A stretch of 64,000 bases of DNA from Morella rubra (taxonomy: Eukaryota; Streptophyta; Magnoliopsida; Fagales; Myricaceae): NCBI GenBank assembly GCA_003952965.2, contig CM025850.1, positions 29,585,374 through 29,649,373 on the forward strand. The letters run 5' to 3'. The translations under genes were made by a program, and so were the position numbers. The notes under the pieces were generated by a model that was not told the DNA's origin, did not search any database, and saw only the letters and a program-made list of their open reading frames with translations. Positions 38,631 to 52,648 of the stretch are shown piece by piece (the stretch's first letter is position 1; every line of letters starts with the position of its first letter).

Positions 38631-41600
38631 TCATGCGTTCCTAAGAGCTGCCAACCGCTTCTCAAGCTCATCAACGCCCGAACTGCAATGGAAAAGAAAT
38701 TCTATCTTTGAGAATAGAGTAGAGCAAAGTGATAGAAGTTCTTGTTTTCTGGTTTAGGAAAACGTTCAAAATGACCACGTGCAATATATTAAGACATAAA
38801 ACTGATGATTTGGCAGGCATGCAATGCACCTGCCACACCCATCAATTATATAGTGCAGATGAAGATGGAAATCAAGTGCCTTGGGACCACAAATTAACAC
38901 TAGATTAATAGAATAATAACACGGCATGAGCAAATAATTAGGATTTAATAAATTCTGATCTTAACAGAGGATTTCAACATTGAACTAACAGGAGATGACA
39001 AGACCAAGCTTTATGGGCAGTGACCGATGCTAAGCCGTAAAAGGAGGTAGATTTAACGTTTATCTTGGATCTTGAAGTATTGTTGAATCTGATGCTACGA
39101 AAAGCATGTTGATTAATGGCAAATACCTAATAAATTATACGTCCACTATGATATCAATCGTACAGGAATTCCAACTTTCAACCACTCCACAAACTGTAAA
39201 GTTAATTAGCATGTTTGCATCAACCAAAAAAACTAGGGGCACATGACAGATGAAATAAGCGCTGAGTAACTTTTCAAATAGCGTAGGGAAAAAAAAAGAA
39301 GTAAGCATCTTCAAATAACTTTGTCAAGACTTGACACTTTGTACATCTATTCCAGATATTGGTCGAGCACCACATATACACATTTTAGTCCCGAGAATGC
39401 AGGGAAAAAGAGTTTATCTGAAAAAGAGTTTATCTGTACCAATTCTTTAAAGCATAACAAATTCCAATTAGTTTCAGCCATGAAAATACAGAAGCAACCT
39501 CTATGTGCTTGATGTCATGAACTTCACTTAGTTAACCTTTGACTCCTGAATTAGACCCTGATGGATAGTGTTCCAACGTTTCTTAAATCACTGATTAAGC
39601 AAGATAAGAGGCTTAAATTGAATGTTCTAACAGACATTACTATGTCTTCCCCATCCATCAAGAAAGAAACAAGCAAGAAGTAGTCGCCATGGGCCAACCA
39701 GCTAGCAAAGATTTAGAGCTACAGATCTCTTTTGTTGCTCTAGCCATTAATTTGTCTAATGTAGCTGCATGGACATCTTATAATTTTAACCCATCAAAAA
39801 GTTATGAATTCATAAATCACATCGTGCACAGTTTATGAAAAAAATAAAATGTGGTTTTTTGTTTTGGTTCTAAAGGTACAAGTCAAGCATTGTTATATAC
39901 CTGCCGACACCCTCAGCCTTTTTCTGGGCGATTCTTCCTTTTGGAGCTGCTGACAACTGCCAAGAGTTCAAATATAACCCAAATCAGCTTAAGCCTAGAA
40001 AATTTAGTACCAAGTGACAAGAAAGTCCGGAAATGCAGAACAACTGATAGCAACCTGAGAGGCAACATCGACACCAATTTCGTCTAGCACCTGCAAGAAA
40101 AGCATAATGAAAAGGAAATAGTGCCATCAGTTTCTCATTCTGAAATCCATTGTCTGATCCATAGAAAAATAAACCCATAACTGTGCTCTTGCATAAACTT
40201 AGGGTATCTGACACTATCCCTTCCCTTCCCAACCTTTCTAGTTTTACCACTAGAAGCTTAAGGTGATGTTCGGCAATTACAAATTCTCAAAATTTATAGA
40301 AAATTGGATAGTGGTGTGAGTTTTTAGATAGATTGGAGTCTTATTGGGGTTTGTAAAAAGTTGGTGAAATTTTTAAAGATATTTGGTTGTAGATTGATTT
40401 TTATTGGAGTTTGTGAAAAAGTGTAGAGAGAGATGATTTGATAGAATTTTTTTTTATATAAAAAAGTATTAGAGTTTTGTGAAAAAATATGGAGATAAAT
40501 GATTTGATGGAAATTTTTTTTAAGGTATTGGAGTTTGTGTTGACTTTTTTGAGATTTTTGATGAACATCACCTTAGAAGTGGATAATTCATAGCTCAAAA
40601 GTATTGGATCCATTTGATTTCAAATCCATTGCATACAATCATGCAAGGACAATCACACAGTGTTGGGTATGTCGCTAAAAAATGTTCCAGGAACATCCTA
40701 AAAAGAGAGATTAACTTACCATAATGCTCCGAAAAATTGCACAAGACCACTGTATAGTGTCACTTAAGAAACAAAGCGACAAAAGGGTGAAAATTTTATT
40801 ATTGCTGAACATCACCTTAGAAGTGGATAATTCATAGCTCAAAAGTATTGGATCCATTTGATTTCAAATCCATTGCATACAATCATGCAAGGACAATCAC
40901 ACAGTGTTGGGTATGTCGCTAAAAAATGTTCCAGGAACATCCTAAAAAGAGAGATTAACTTACCATAATGCTCCGAAAAATTGCACAAGACCACTGTATA
41001 GTGTCACTTAAGAAACAAAGCGACAAAGGAATGCAATTTTTTTGCACCAAGTACAATAAATAAAAGCAATTAAACAAGCCTACCTGATTTGTCAGCTCTT
41101 CAGTCTCCTCTTCAGCCTCATCATCATCAATGGCATCATCAATGGCATCTGATATCATTTCAGTCTGCAAGCACCAGAATATACCATAAATTTCCACAAT
41201 ATGCAACCAAGAAGCAAAACAAACTCCTTTCAGCATCAGTATAGTCTGAGAAACTCTAGAGGGATAATCTTACTGTCATATCCATCTGGGCAGACTGTTT
41301 TTGAAATTCCATCATCACCTTTGCTTGCTTTGCAGGGGCCATTTGCTGCAAAAGAAATATATCACTTCCTAAGATATTTACAATCTAAATGATGCAATTG
41401 AACAAGTAATATCAAGTGGAAAAAATTTATGCGTCAACTCATTGCAAGTCATGAAGAAGCTCCTTCGAAATTAAATCATGCATCTGCAGTCCAATCTTCA
41501 ATATTGTAACAGCTCATCCTACATACATACTGATAAGTGTCACCATCTAACCTTATTCATGGCTGCCATCGCCTTACTGGCACCTTTCATGCCAACAGCA

Positions 41601-42185
41601 ACTGAGGTATGAGCATGCATTGCCTGCATACAGTATCACTTGAGCACAATGCATTTTTCTGTAGAGAAAAAAAAACAAAAATCCCCCCCACACACAAGGG
41701 GTCCTCTTGGGGGGGGGGGGGGGGGGGGGAACTTTGACAGCCAACCTGTGTATGAGTACCTGTGTATGAGTTGCTATGCCTCTCATTTGAGCTCGACTTC
41801 CTTGTAAGTTGGCTATTTGTTGCCTAAGCCTGACTAGCTGGCGAGCAAGGATTTTAGTTGCTGCCTGCAGAATGAGGTAGACAAAAGAAGGGCAGGTAAA
41901 TGATAAATCTGAAAGGTACAAAGGAAACAAGACTGTAGATAAAACTTGAAGGCACAAATTCAGGTATCCACAGAATGACAACAATCTGGTCAAGTGAAGA
42001 CAAACAAAACATACCTCATTTCCAGTTTTAGCTGTCCTCTTTATCTCAGCAACTAGCTTCTTTTCCTGACACAATTATAAATTACATAAGAGATAGCACC
42101 AAAAACCTAGGAAGAGTGGATCAAAACAAATCAGAAAACTCTTCACATACTTCTAGTTGTAACGCTCCAATTTCCTTCTCTATAC
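38631..42185 (-). CDS. VPS2: ESCRT-III subunit, VPS2.2/VPS2.3 type, first exon missing
   Basis: SNF7-family ESCRT-III protein (CHMP2-like), which polymerises on endosomal membranes for multivesicular-body sorting and is disassembled by VPS4/SKD1. Nine exons on the - strand: 42185-42151, 42065-42015, 41864-41760, 41623-41552, 41345-41274, 41164-41084, 40090-40055, 39956-39901 and 38682-38631, phases consistent, about 186 residues. Visible blocks: GIEKEIGALQLEEKKLVAEI, KTGNEAATKILARQLVRLRQ, MKGASKAMAAMNKQMAPAKQ, acidic DDDEAEEETEELTNQVLDEI, and the C-terminal MIM1 motif VDELEKRLAALRNA that binds the VPS4 MIT domain. The first visible exon begins in phase 1, so an upstream exon of about 25 residues (normally MNIF..., membrane-binding helix) is required. 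I find none in 42186-43500, where sequence quality changes. Confidence 0.88.
40261..40574. mobile_element. MITE-like element in a VPS2-like intron
   Basis: Terminal inverted repeat AGGTGATGTTC / GAACATCACCT, with TTA or TAA flanks suggestive of a PIF/Harbinger (Tourist) insertion. The interior has repeated TTGGAGTTTGTG-like units. The right end is included in the direct duplication that follows. Confidence 0.55.
40562..41027. repeat. Direct duplication, two 222-bp copies
   Basis: 40562-40783 and 40806-41027 are identical by eye and separated by 22 bp (offset 244). The first copy begins inside the right end of the MITE (TGAACATCACC). The second copy has the same 11 bp without the rest of the MITE. 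The duplication is intronic and does not touch an exon (nearest exon starts at 41084). Confidence 0.92.
41709..41729. repeat. 21-bp G run in a VPS2-like intron
   Basis: Uninterrupted G on +, thus C on the coding strand, 30 bp from the donor of exon 41864-41760. Next to it CCTGTGTATGAGTA is tandemly doubled (41745-41772), which also doubles the splice-donor context. Confidence 0.9.
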
Positions 42186-42840
42186 CTGAATGAAAGCTCA
42201 GACCAAAGAATTATAATTCAAAGACAAAAATAAAAGGTGATTGTGATGTCTTGGTATAGGAAACTTCAAGAAATACGCAACAGAGAAATGAAAAAACACC
42301 AACACCCAAAAGAGAGCCACATAGCATTCTTCCACCATTTTGAGGACTCAACAGATTAATATAATCTTTGTGATAACGTCATATTTATCCATCTACAATA
42401 TCTTATAACACATATTACTCAAACTAGAGATAAAAGAACAACTCAAACAGCAAGTAATACTCGAAAGCATATTACTGTTTGCAACCACCTGGGGTTTTTT
42501 TTGCATTACTGTTTGCAAAAATTGCATCACCAAATGATTAACTACTTAGCAATCAGCATCTGACAATCATATCATCAATTAGATACCAATCCACGTGGAA
42601 TTATATAAATCCCCTGAGACAAACTCGCTCGGATAACCACCAAAACGGAAGTAGATTACTAGTCTCCTCAGCAACACTGCGCTCACAATCCAATAGTTCA
42701 CACTACTAATTAATCCAAAGTACCCCAACAGTAGCATGAACACACAAAACATCAATTCCGGTCTAAGAGCACAATGCCGAATCCCTAACAATTTACAAAT
42801 AAACAAAACAATCATAATTGAGGATGGTCATAATCATCTT
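42186..42840 (-). other. Presumed VPS2-like intron upstream of the first visible exon
   Basis: AT-rich and non-coding, of the same style as the other introns. No start exon with the expected MNIF-type beginning is seen. CATTACTGTTTGCAA occurs twice in imperfect form at about 42470-42518. Confidence 0.4.
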
Positions 42841-45800
42841 CATGCTTACGATCCACGATGGCAATGTTCAATCATTATACTTCGGCTTATAATCTTAATA
42901 TTCGAATATTGAATATCATAAGTATATGAAAGAAATGGAGATCTAAGTAGTTACAAAGAATTGCTGTTTTCTCAAGACATGAATTCTGGAGAGATGCTTG
43001 TGATGCTATCACATCATCATACTTTTACTTACTACTATTATAGCTACTTTGGATTGAAGATAAATGAATAAACTGTAGACAAATACCGGGTATGTAGAAT
43101 CTGAATGATCTGTTGCTATATAATATAACATGGCTTACATCATACTATTGCTAAAGATAGCACATTTAACTTATAAATCTTTATGTTGTTATAGAATTAA
43201 GTATTACATAACCACGCTAGTACATTGGCATATACAATACTCTCAGCATAGATATATTTAAAAATTATGAAATGATTAATTGATCATTTGTAGGAGATTT
43301 AAACGAATCCTTAATGGGTTTATGGTGATATCATAGTGTGTAGTAATTAGATGTGTTTTAATATATGTAGTTATTTGTCTGATCGATTTAAACAACATGT
43401 TCAAATGTAAAAGAATGGTTGTGTGGAGATTTCTTGCAGAGGTCGCTTATAGAGTTTAGTATAGTGGAAAGAGCAGAATGGTGCTGCAGCTGATCAGAAT
43501 GCAGTGCTGAAATACAAATCCATAGAAAAACTTAGTACATGGTTAATCGGACAGTATTTTTTTATTTGGGATACTTTATTGAGAGAGTGGTAAAATGAGC
43601 ACTGAAATGGAGACGATTGTATGCAACTGTATATTTTTTGTTGATTGTTCGTTTGCACACTCTGGTTAGCTCAAAGGACGATCATCGGGTAGTTCGTATG
43701 TTCCGATTTACTTTTTATATTCTCGTTTTTTCGGGGTTCCGTCGTTTCAGTTAATTGTACGTAGGTTTCTAACATTCTCGAAGGGTGATAAAATTCCTCA
43801 AATATGATATCAAAATATGTTCATAGGACATATTTGAACACTTGTAGTGATCTTTGGGAAGAATTCAAAAATGTCATGTGTGGGCAGTAGGACAGACCAT
43901 TAATATTTCTATAATGAAATTTACATTATTGGATTTGTCCGTGTTTTCGAATTAGTAGTTATTTTAATGCTCATTAATTAAGTTTATTTTTTATCTGTGT
44001 CTAAAAAATAAAATTAACAATAAGTGTAAAATAATGAAAGAGTATAATATACTGTAATTTTATGGTTGTCAGTAGTTATTTAGTTAATTTTCGCATTATT
44101 ATATATCGAGTCAATTTGTTTATTTTGACTTTTCTCTGGTTTAGTGTTGTTATGATATTAACATTTAATCACTAGAAGGATCTATTAAAGGAGCAGTTGT
44201 GTCAAGATTCTAATCCTTTATGGTCAGGGCTCTCTGTTTGTCTGTGTAAAATAAAGCAAATTTAAATATTGGGTCTGTACTATAGTACGATTTTTTTTCT
44301 TGTATTTCTTCGTGTAGATAATTTGTATTACTTTATAGTAATCTAAGATTTTGCCGTTGATGGACTTATTTTCTCTGCTCAAGAATGATATACGGTGCTA
44401 GGATGAAATAGTTAGGAGCTAGAGAACAAACATATTCTCTGCCAAAGGAAAAAATCGATATAATTCACAAATTTTATTTTTCACTCTCGCTCTAGTAGCG
44501 ACTCAAATGTCAAATTAATAATTTGTTAAGTAGTGGGGTCTTTGAACTTGACCCTGTTTTTGGACAATTGGCTGACAGTCACTCGATATCTATGCTTATT
44601 GGAACGAGAATTATTTTTCGACATTAGAATGAACTTCCTATGAAAATATTTCGCAATACACAAAGAATATTGGCACTTTCTGGTTACAATCTGTGGTCAT
44701 TATTAGAAAATAGCAGGGTTCATTTTAAATCAAGATCAATCTTATTTCATAACACCATATCATACACATTATACACTGCATTTTATTGATAAGCAAAAAC
44801 TTCATTGATTTGTTGGTAGATAGGTCCAACCTCGAGACGATGAAGATTCTGGTCTTCGCTAAATTGTCTTCAATCATAAAATTTATCTAACTGTAGTTAT
44901 GGCTTTGGCCCTCATCAAAATATTTTGAATAGCGATATCAAGAATTGGCTCTGAAATGGATTGCACATAGAAAACACGCTAGATTAACCACAGGAGCAAC
45001 GCTCATTGCAGGAGATGCAAGTATAAAGACATCCCTAGCATAGAGTGATGGCAGCCTTTGCGGACTTCGACGGAAAGGATTGCTGTTGAGCTTGACAATC
45101 AGTGGGGAGTAACAAACTGGTATGGTGGCGCGAGCAATCGTGAGTATTTCCATCGCGATCTGACTCGCGCCGCGTTGTGGTGCCGATCTCTGGGAGGTGA
45201 CGGTGCATTCCTAACGCATGAAGGTGAGATAAAGAAGAGCGTCTGGTGCCAAAGATAGTCTTAGGACGGTGTGCACTTTGTATTTGCGCGATCAATTTTT
45301 CTTGGGAGAGCATTCAAACAATTTAAATTTGGACATCGATACAAAGGACACCTGGCAAATAGCAGCAACATTTTCTACAGTAATCTCTCACATTAACCGT
45401 TAATCGATCTATGAACTCTGTGTATTAAAGCTACATTACAATACATAATCTACTTTTCATAAAACACTCCTCACAAGAAAATCGAGTAGCTCTCTTAACA
45501 CACACTTAAACCCAGTAGATTTCTTCAAATTATATATTAAAAATTATTCTTAAAGAATTGGTCGATTACTATGTTATTTAAGACTCGCACACACCTAATA
45601 ACTCTGCTCAGTATTAACACTAAGTGCGTATGCCACAGATAGAGTACTCATGAAGAACACTCGATGGATTTGAGATATGGGAAGGAGTATAGGGTACGTG
45701 TCAATAAACTATTTTTTCTTTCTGCTATTATTGCGTGTATAAAGAAATAAGAAAATAATAGATAACAATAGCTGCAGATTTCGTATTTTGAGTTCGTGGA

Positions 45801-48800
45801 TTTGGCTCGAGACTGTCAAGTAGCTAAGATTTAGTGTGGGTACAGAAACCATGGTATTATGATATTATCGTTCAGAAGGGGCGAAGACTGGAATCACTGT
45901 CAAAAATTGATGTAGCCTTTTATATATGGTTATTCATGTTTAGTCTTTTAATGACATTTTTTTAGATGATAATATATAACTTTCGTCTATTTTTAGGCTC
46001 TTCTCACATCATACTATATTAATGTTTTTTCATTCATATATTTTGTGCCACCAGTTAGAAATAAGAATTAAGTTTTTCTAGGCTTCTTACAGGATCTTTT
46101 AATGGGATAAAGCTTCTGACTTAGAAATCATGTTTTTTATGTTGGCTTTTCAAGTGTTAAAATCTGACTATATTTTTTATTTTTCTGTTTTCTTAGTTTA
46201 TTCAACAGAAACTTGCGGCACTATTTGCGAACTAAGGTATGCATACCATATTATCATGAGTCTTCTATGATATGCTCATTAGAAAGAATCATTTTTAGAT
46301 CAATATAGCGTTTGTTGAGTGAAAGCAATATGTTGTTGGCACATCTAAACAATTATATCGACTATTATGCTATTGGTCCAAAACTGCTCTTGTAAATAGC
46401 GATTTTGGACTAAATATTTGTTGCTTCAGCTAGAGCTAGATAAGACAGAGATTCACGAGATATGGATAGTGCTTTAACATAGAGCCGGAACAACTAGGGA
46501 CTTTAAATGAGAGAATCAGAGTAGTCGTAGTATCCACGTCTATATATGCTCTCTTAAACTGATATCTAGTCGAAAAGACTTTTTTGCTCGCACTAGCCTT
46601 TTGGCTCAATTTAAGCATGCTAGAATGCTAATACATAAGGTTGATAGAGCTTGGCGATAATAAGTGAAGGGGAATAGAATATAGGTCATAATATCATATT
46701 GTCTTGGACGGATTCAAAGCCTCGAAAGCAACTTCATCTAGTAATAATATGTAATACACCTTCTGGACAATGCTACGTCTTCAACGAGTAGCAAATAAGA
46801 AACTTGACCTCCAACATACACATCAATATATAGTAGCTTACTGCTGAACATCTAAAATGAGCATAATTTAATGAAGATAATCTTGGAGACATTTGAAGAA
46901 AATAGGTGGCTGGTGTTCGGATAACAAATAGATCTAAGAGAAGGGGGTTTTGGTGTGCTATGTGTACCTCGTATCTATTGAAGTTTCTAGACACTTTGCT
47001 ATATTGCACTTATAATATGGATGCAAGCATGTCGAATAGCGCTTGTATCAGGTTGAGTTAAACATGTCTGGGTTATAATTTTCTTTTATATAAAGATTAT
47101 TTATTCGAAACACGCATGTAAAGTGGGACATATAATCTGTATTTTTGCAATAGGTATGATGAGATGTCGCTATGACTTTAGTGAGGTATCTTATGCTTGT
47201 CATTTATTGACAGATTTCTTTTAATGCAATGGACAATTCAAAAGAGAGGTCGTACAAGATTAACTTTGGAGGTGTGTATCAAGATTATGACAAACAAATA
47301 AGTAGTTACTTGAAGGATAAGACTGTTATGAAATACTGGGAATATCCACTCTTGGTTTGTGCTGGGTGCCTCTCTAGCTATCGTAAATTTGAATCCTGGA
47401 ACTTTGGGGAAGTCTTCTAACGTTCAAACAACGATAAACAAGACAGCACTGGTCAACTGTTTTGAGTTTCTAAGCACTAAATCGTTATGCTTTGGGAATC
47501 GATCACTCACCCCTTCGTGCATACGGAATTAGAATTGGCTTTTGGAGAAACATGGAACAGCAATAGATCTAATATAAAACATATATGATCAGAGAAGAAT
47601 AGTCAATTACCTTGCGCATCTAGTATAATAGATGAATTGATAGGTCCTTAAAATTCATGATGAATCTGAGTATCTATTTGCAGCTATTAATATATTCGAA
47701 TGTAAGAAAAGGCAAAACGAAAATAGTATAAAGGATATGTCTTCTTCCAACTTGAATAACGCATAATGGTTCTCATCACCGTGAAGTGTTTTTTCGAATT
47801 AATTAATTCGTGATAATCTAGATATCAACGATAATTAGTCGCATGCTTTCTTAAATTTGAGATTTCCGTGCATGGTACTGTCATTTGACCTCTATTTCTT
47901 ATACTTTATTGAGGTTGTTATAACATGTATCCTCTGCTAATTTATTAAGAGTAGGTCAAAGCATTTGGTCTTGTGTGGTGACATACGTCAAAGAATATGC
48001 TTCGATTAAATGTAGTATTAGACACTTTCATATGTGATAATTAAGAGCACAGAGTATTATCTCAGGAACAATAATGCAAATTGAATTTCATCTAAGTGAT
48101 GTAACGAGAGTTTGTATTCTTCCACAGATTAGTAGAGCATGCGCGATATGAAGTCATTAGAATCTCTATCTAGTGTAACACAAGTATTTGTGTTCTCTCG
48201 GAAATGCTCCCAAAACTTCATGATGAATCAATATAGGTATCATGAGGATAGTTGTGTTTGTAAAATCATACATCTTTGTGAGATGGATAAATACACACTG
48301 AAATAGTGAAGGAAACAATTCACCACTATTAATATTGCTAGTGGAAATAATAGTCCCCTCTTTGGTAACTTTAGAAATTACAAAAGCCAAAACATTATAG
48401 GCACATAAAAAGCTATAGTCTCTCGAGTTAGAGATATATAGGAACAGATTTCAAATATCTGGTGTTCGTAAATACAGAAGTTTTAATCAGAATAAATTCG
48501 TAACGATTGTACTGAAGAAATAGTATAGAGTGAAAATCTAACTACGTCATAAGATTCTCAGAGAAGGTAAACTTGTGCAAATTTGGTATGGCTCACTCTG
48601 TCCTGCTAGCGTGAAGAGGTTTAATAGTTAATGTTCGTAGATGGAAATAATGTGCATAAAAGATTTTATGACTATTTTTGATCAACTAGTTTCTTGAACA
48701 TTTCTCTGTTATGATAGGTGATTTATAGCCAGACTCATACTACTTATGATTAACACGTAACTCTGAATGGATAAGAAGAGTGGTCTTTGCGGTGGTTGCT

Positions 48801-51800
48801 GAATCAATCTAGCTTGTAGATCAACTCCCCACTTGTGTGTCAAACGTTCTCAATCTTTTTTGGATAACAGCTGAGCAGCTCTACTTGGGTAATGGAATGG
48901 ATTGCGGAACATTTTGTTTCTGTTCCAATTATAATAGAGAATAATATATTATACTTTTGTCATGGTCTAAGCCGACTTTGGATAATTGCGTTATATGTAA
49001 AGTCATTAGGCGAGAACCATTATCATGTCTTTGCCTCACAGAATCTCGACAGATTGCACTCAATTAATATTTGTGTAGTCGAGCATCTTCTAGTGATCGA
49101 ACCGACTGAGTGGCTTATTGCTTCGTAATAATTGGCGTATATCGGTACACGAGAGAGACTTTCTGATACTTAGTGTATCTTGCGCACATGATTTTTTGTT
49201 GAACTGTTTTACATTCTCAATATATCATTATACTCATGGCATTCGTTGAGACATGTAATAAGAAGCACATCGTAGAGTACATGGGGACTAGTGTCTATGT
49301 GATACATGGTGCATTGCCAAGTGATTGAAAAATCCTGCCTTTTCTTGAGATTGCGTCGCTACGCTGCGATTTTACTTCTTGATGTCTCGGTTTGTTAATC
49401 TCTCAGTGGTTGCCCCAACAAATGCTTAATAAAATATTTTCGAGAAGAAGATTATCGGCATTATGAGACAACATAGCTTCCACAACAGTACTGCATTTCC
49501 AGTGTTAAATAGATTTGGATAAGGTTAACATAACTGACATTTTGTAGTGAGAGGATTTCCTCATACATCGGAAAAGTGTTCGCTGCTCATAAGAGCGTGT
49601 GACGATGAATACTGCTGGCGACAAAGTATATTATTAAGTCATTTCGTTAGTAATATTTCCTAGTAAGTGATAAAAGAAGGCGAATAAGATATTGATGGCC
49701 TGTCTTCTCTTCTACGCATTTGTCCTTGTCTTTATGCGTGTGTGGGTTTGGGCTTTTTTGTACCTCCTCATTAACAGAGATGAGATCTAACTTGGAGATT
49801 TATAGGTCTTAAGTTCCCTTACCAGAAACAAGGTATGAATCAATATGGTATATTGAATCATAATAGTATTTGAATAGAATTATAGGCGCAAGGTCAATTC
49901 TCGACCTGAATCTCGGTTACCTTTGCAGTGGAAGCATTTGTACGAAAGATCTGTATGTTCACGGAATGCTTATCTAGTAAAGATTATGTTTTGAAGTGAA
50001 AGATTGTCACAAGTTATGTGAAGTTTTAGGGAAAGTTTGTTGTTAACTATAATTAATGGGCACTGAAAGGTTCCTTCTGTTGCTTTGCTCCTTGTTTGAG
50101 ACTATCAGGGCATATTAAAAACATTTTTTGGAATATACTTCTCTCGTTTTATATCGTTTTTCTCTTTATCTTTTTGCATTAGTTATAAAATGTTGCTAAT
50201 TTGGTATGTCTTATTATAATTTTTGTGTATTGTGTTTATTGTGATTCATTGTTTTAATATTATTGTGTTTACCTACACGGCTGTGTACTGAATGGTCAAA
50301 TTTGGATATAGGCAACATTTGAAATTTATATTATTTTATTTGTCATAGCTTCACTCATATCTGATTAATGTCGCTGCCTATTTTTTGCTTAAAATACGCT
50401 GTTATATAAGAGAAGTAGGATAGTATCGAATGTACTTCAATCTAAATAGTTGTGGTCAGAAGTACTATATCATTCATATTTCATACATCTCTGATTTCAG
50501 TGCATTTTAAATGTCTGGGACTGTAATTTCTGTCACGAGAGGTTCGGAATTATTCTAGGTGAGTACGTAGTTGTCGTAAATTTAGGAGTAATGTGACTTG
50601 GATATAATACTAGAGGGGAGTTAGAATTTTCATAGACTTGAATTTGGTTCTTACTTTCTTGTTATAGTTATTTGAGGTCATCGCCCTCTCTCCAATACTT
50701 TCATCTGCGGCTCTGTTTCGCATTGCTATCTAAGCTATTCATATATGAATGTATGCAATAAAAATTTATAAATCTTCGATTTCAAAGTTTTTCAGTTTTT
50801 TATATTTTTTTTTCCACTCAGGCTTCCTCGAACGTTTTCATTTCGCGGATCGTATTTAAATTTATCTCTCCTTGGTTTTGTTTCTTTTTTATGGTAATTT
50901 TTTTTATTAGATTTCTTCTTCTTTTCTGTTTTTCTTGTTTTTTTCTATCCAATTAATATACTATAATATATAATAATGGATAAAAATAATGCGGAGCGTA
51001 GATAGGTGCACTTAATTGTAAAGCACTCTAGAATTCATTTCAGCGCTTGTTATATAATACTTCGCAGACCTATTTTAGCAGAAGCAATATTATAGCGACT
51101 ATTAATGTTTTCTGTTAGACGCGAAGTCTGTGCTAATGTCTAGATGTTTGGTATATGAGAGTTACTTGCTTATATAGGCAATTAGGAATGCGATGTTTAA
51201 GAATCATATCGTATCACTCAAACGTTGTAATGAATAGATAACAAATTGTCAGATTTCTTAGATTTTCATAACTGCAGTTGATAAACAGTTTGTAAAGGGA
51301 ATTGATATTGGATTTTTCTTGATAAAATATAGTGTGTGAATAATAAGGGAGTTTTTTGCTTGTCAAGTGGTTTAGAAATATAATTTAACAACATATTTTT
51401 TTTATTTGATGTTTTTTTGATATAAATATGACTAATGTGATCTAAGAGTGTAATGATTTCTTTTAATGTTAACTTTTGTTTGCAATGCACCAAACTATTA
51501 GTGTTGTATAAAGTGATATGAAAAGAGGGATGAGAGGAGGGAAGTGCTTATGTCTGATGACAATTCCTTTTCAATAATTAAAATAAAGGAGAAAATAATT
51601 TATGAAAGTATTTCTTCATAGCTATACAAAGATTGGGAGTGAAGGTCCTGAAATTCACCGAATTTATAATATGTGATTGGGGAATTTGTATATAGGTATG
51701 TTTTTTGTATGGTAGGAGAGTTGGTTAATGTTGACGATTGTAAGTGATAGCAGTATGATAGTCTGTTGGCAATCAAAAGATTTTTGAAGGAGTTTGTTAT

Positions 51801-51880
51801 AGTAATGATATAGTTTTTAAAGAGATTTTTACACAAAACGGAACACATATAAAAGATTCTTAATACAAGCTTGTATTGTC
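42841..51880. other. Long stretch with no recognisable gene or element
   Basis: Nine kilobases without a recognisable protein, RNA, or repeat with clear ends. The longest open frames are under 95 codons and look like chance (for example 44938-45313 on the - strand). Texture differs from 10-42 kb: no clear splice-site-bounded exons and no MITE ends. The sequence may be of low accuracy. Confidence 0.5.
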
Positions 51881-52165
51881 CTGTTAAATAGTCTTTGGGC
51901 CAATAGGCCCAAAAGGCCTAAACTAGTGTTTCTTTTGAACATGCTGGACTAGATATAAATTATTATGATGGTTCAAACTCTACAGAGAAGCCAGTTCAAA
52001 TTTTCAAAGTTTTGGGTTACGCTCTCAACCGGTCAGTGTGTTTTCCAGTTGGACTAAATCCGTTTGAGCTTAATGAAAAAAGGGCACGTGCAATTTTCCT
52101 CGTTATTGAAAATAATTATAATAATTACTTCATGCACGCTTTGACTATACCTGATGCCTGATGTC

Positions 52166-52355
52166 AGGGACAAAGCTAGGAGAAAGCTCCCCTACCCCAT
52201 CCTAAAATCAGCCCCAAAAAAAAATTGCTAAAAGCAAAAAAATCATTTTTTTTTCAAATATTTTCTTGGATTTTTTAATTTTATCCCCTGCCCCCAAAAT
52301 TCTGCTAATAGTAAAACTGGCCGCCTAGAATTCAATCCTACCTAGCTTTGTCCCT
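52166..52355. mobile_element. Short MITE-like element
   Basis: Perfect 15-bp terminal inverted repeat AGGGACAAAGCTAGG around about 190 bp of AT-rich non-coding DNA containing CCCC- and TTTT-rich tracts. Confidence 0.6.
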
Positions 52356-52501
52356 ATAAGCATAGGATTCATGAGTTTGAGTCTAATGAGAGGTTATTCC
52401 AAAGACGACTTTGCTTAGCAGCTTTATCTTTTCTTTTTTGTGTTGAGGAGCGCACGGTGGAGGGATTCCACCAAACGCATTGCATGGGTTAGGTAATGTT
52501 G

Positions 52502-52648
52502 ATCTTGCACACAGCGCAAGTCAATTGAATTAATTACGTTACATTGATGAGTTAAATCCCCAATCAACAATAATTGGCCTACCCCTTTAGTATCGATTTA
52601 ACGTCTCATTGGGATATAATTCTGATCCAGTAAATAAAAGCAGCTTTT
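52502..52648. repeat. 147-bp inverted-repeat island, left member
   Basis: The exact reverse complement of 61245-61391 over 147 bp, by eye without a mismatch. Weaker matches continue on the left side (52120-52400 against about 61520-61935). Confidence 0.93.

Noticed and set aside
40562..41027. CRISPR-like or satellite array
   Set aside because: Only two direct copies of 222 bp in a plant intron. A simple duplication explains it.
44938..45313. Overlapping frames of 66-92 codons as a gene or retroelement remnant
   Set aside because: All three overlap on both strands, show no family motifs, and lie in the low-confidence part of the window.
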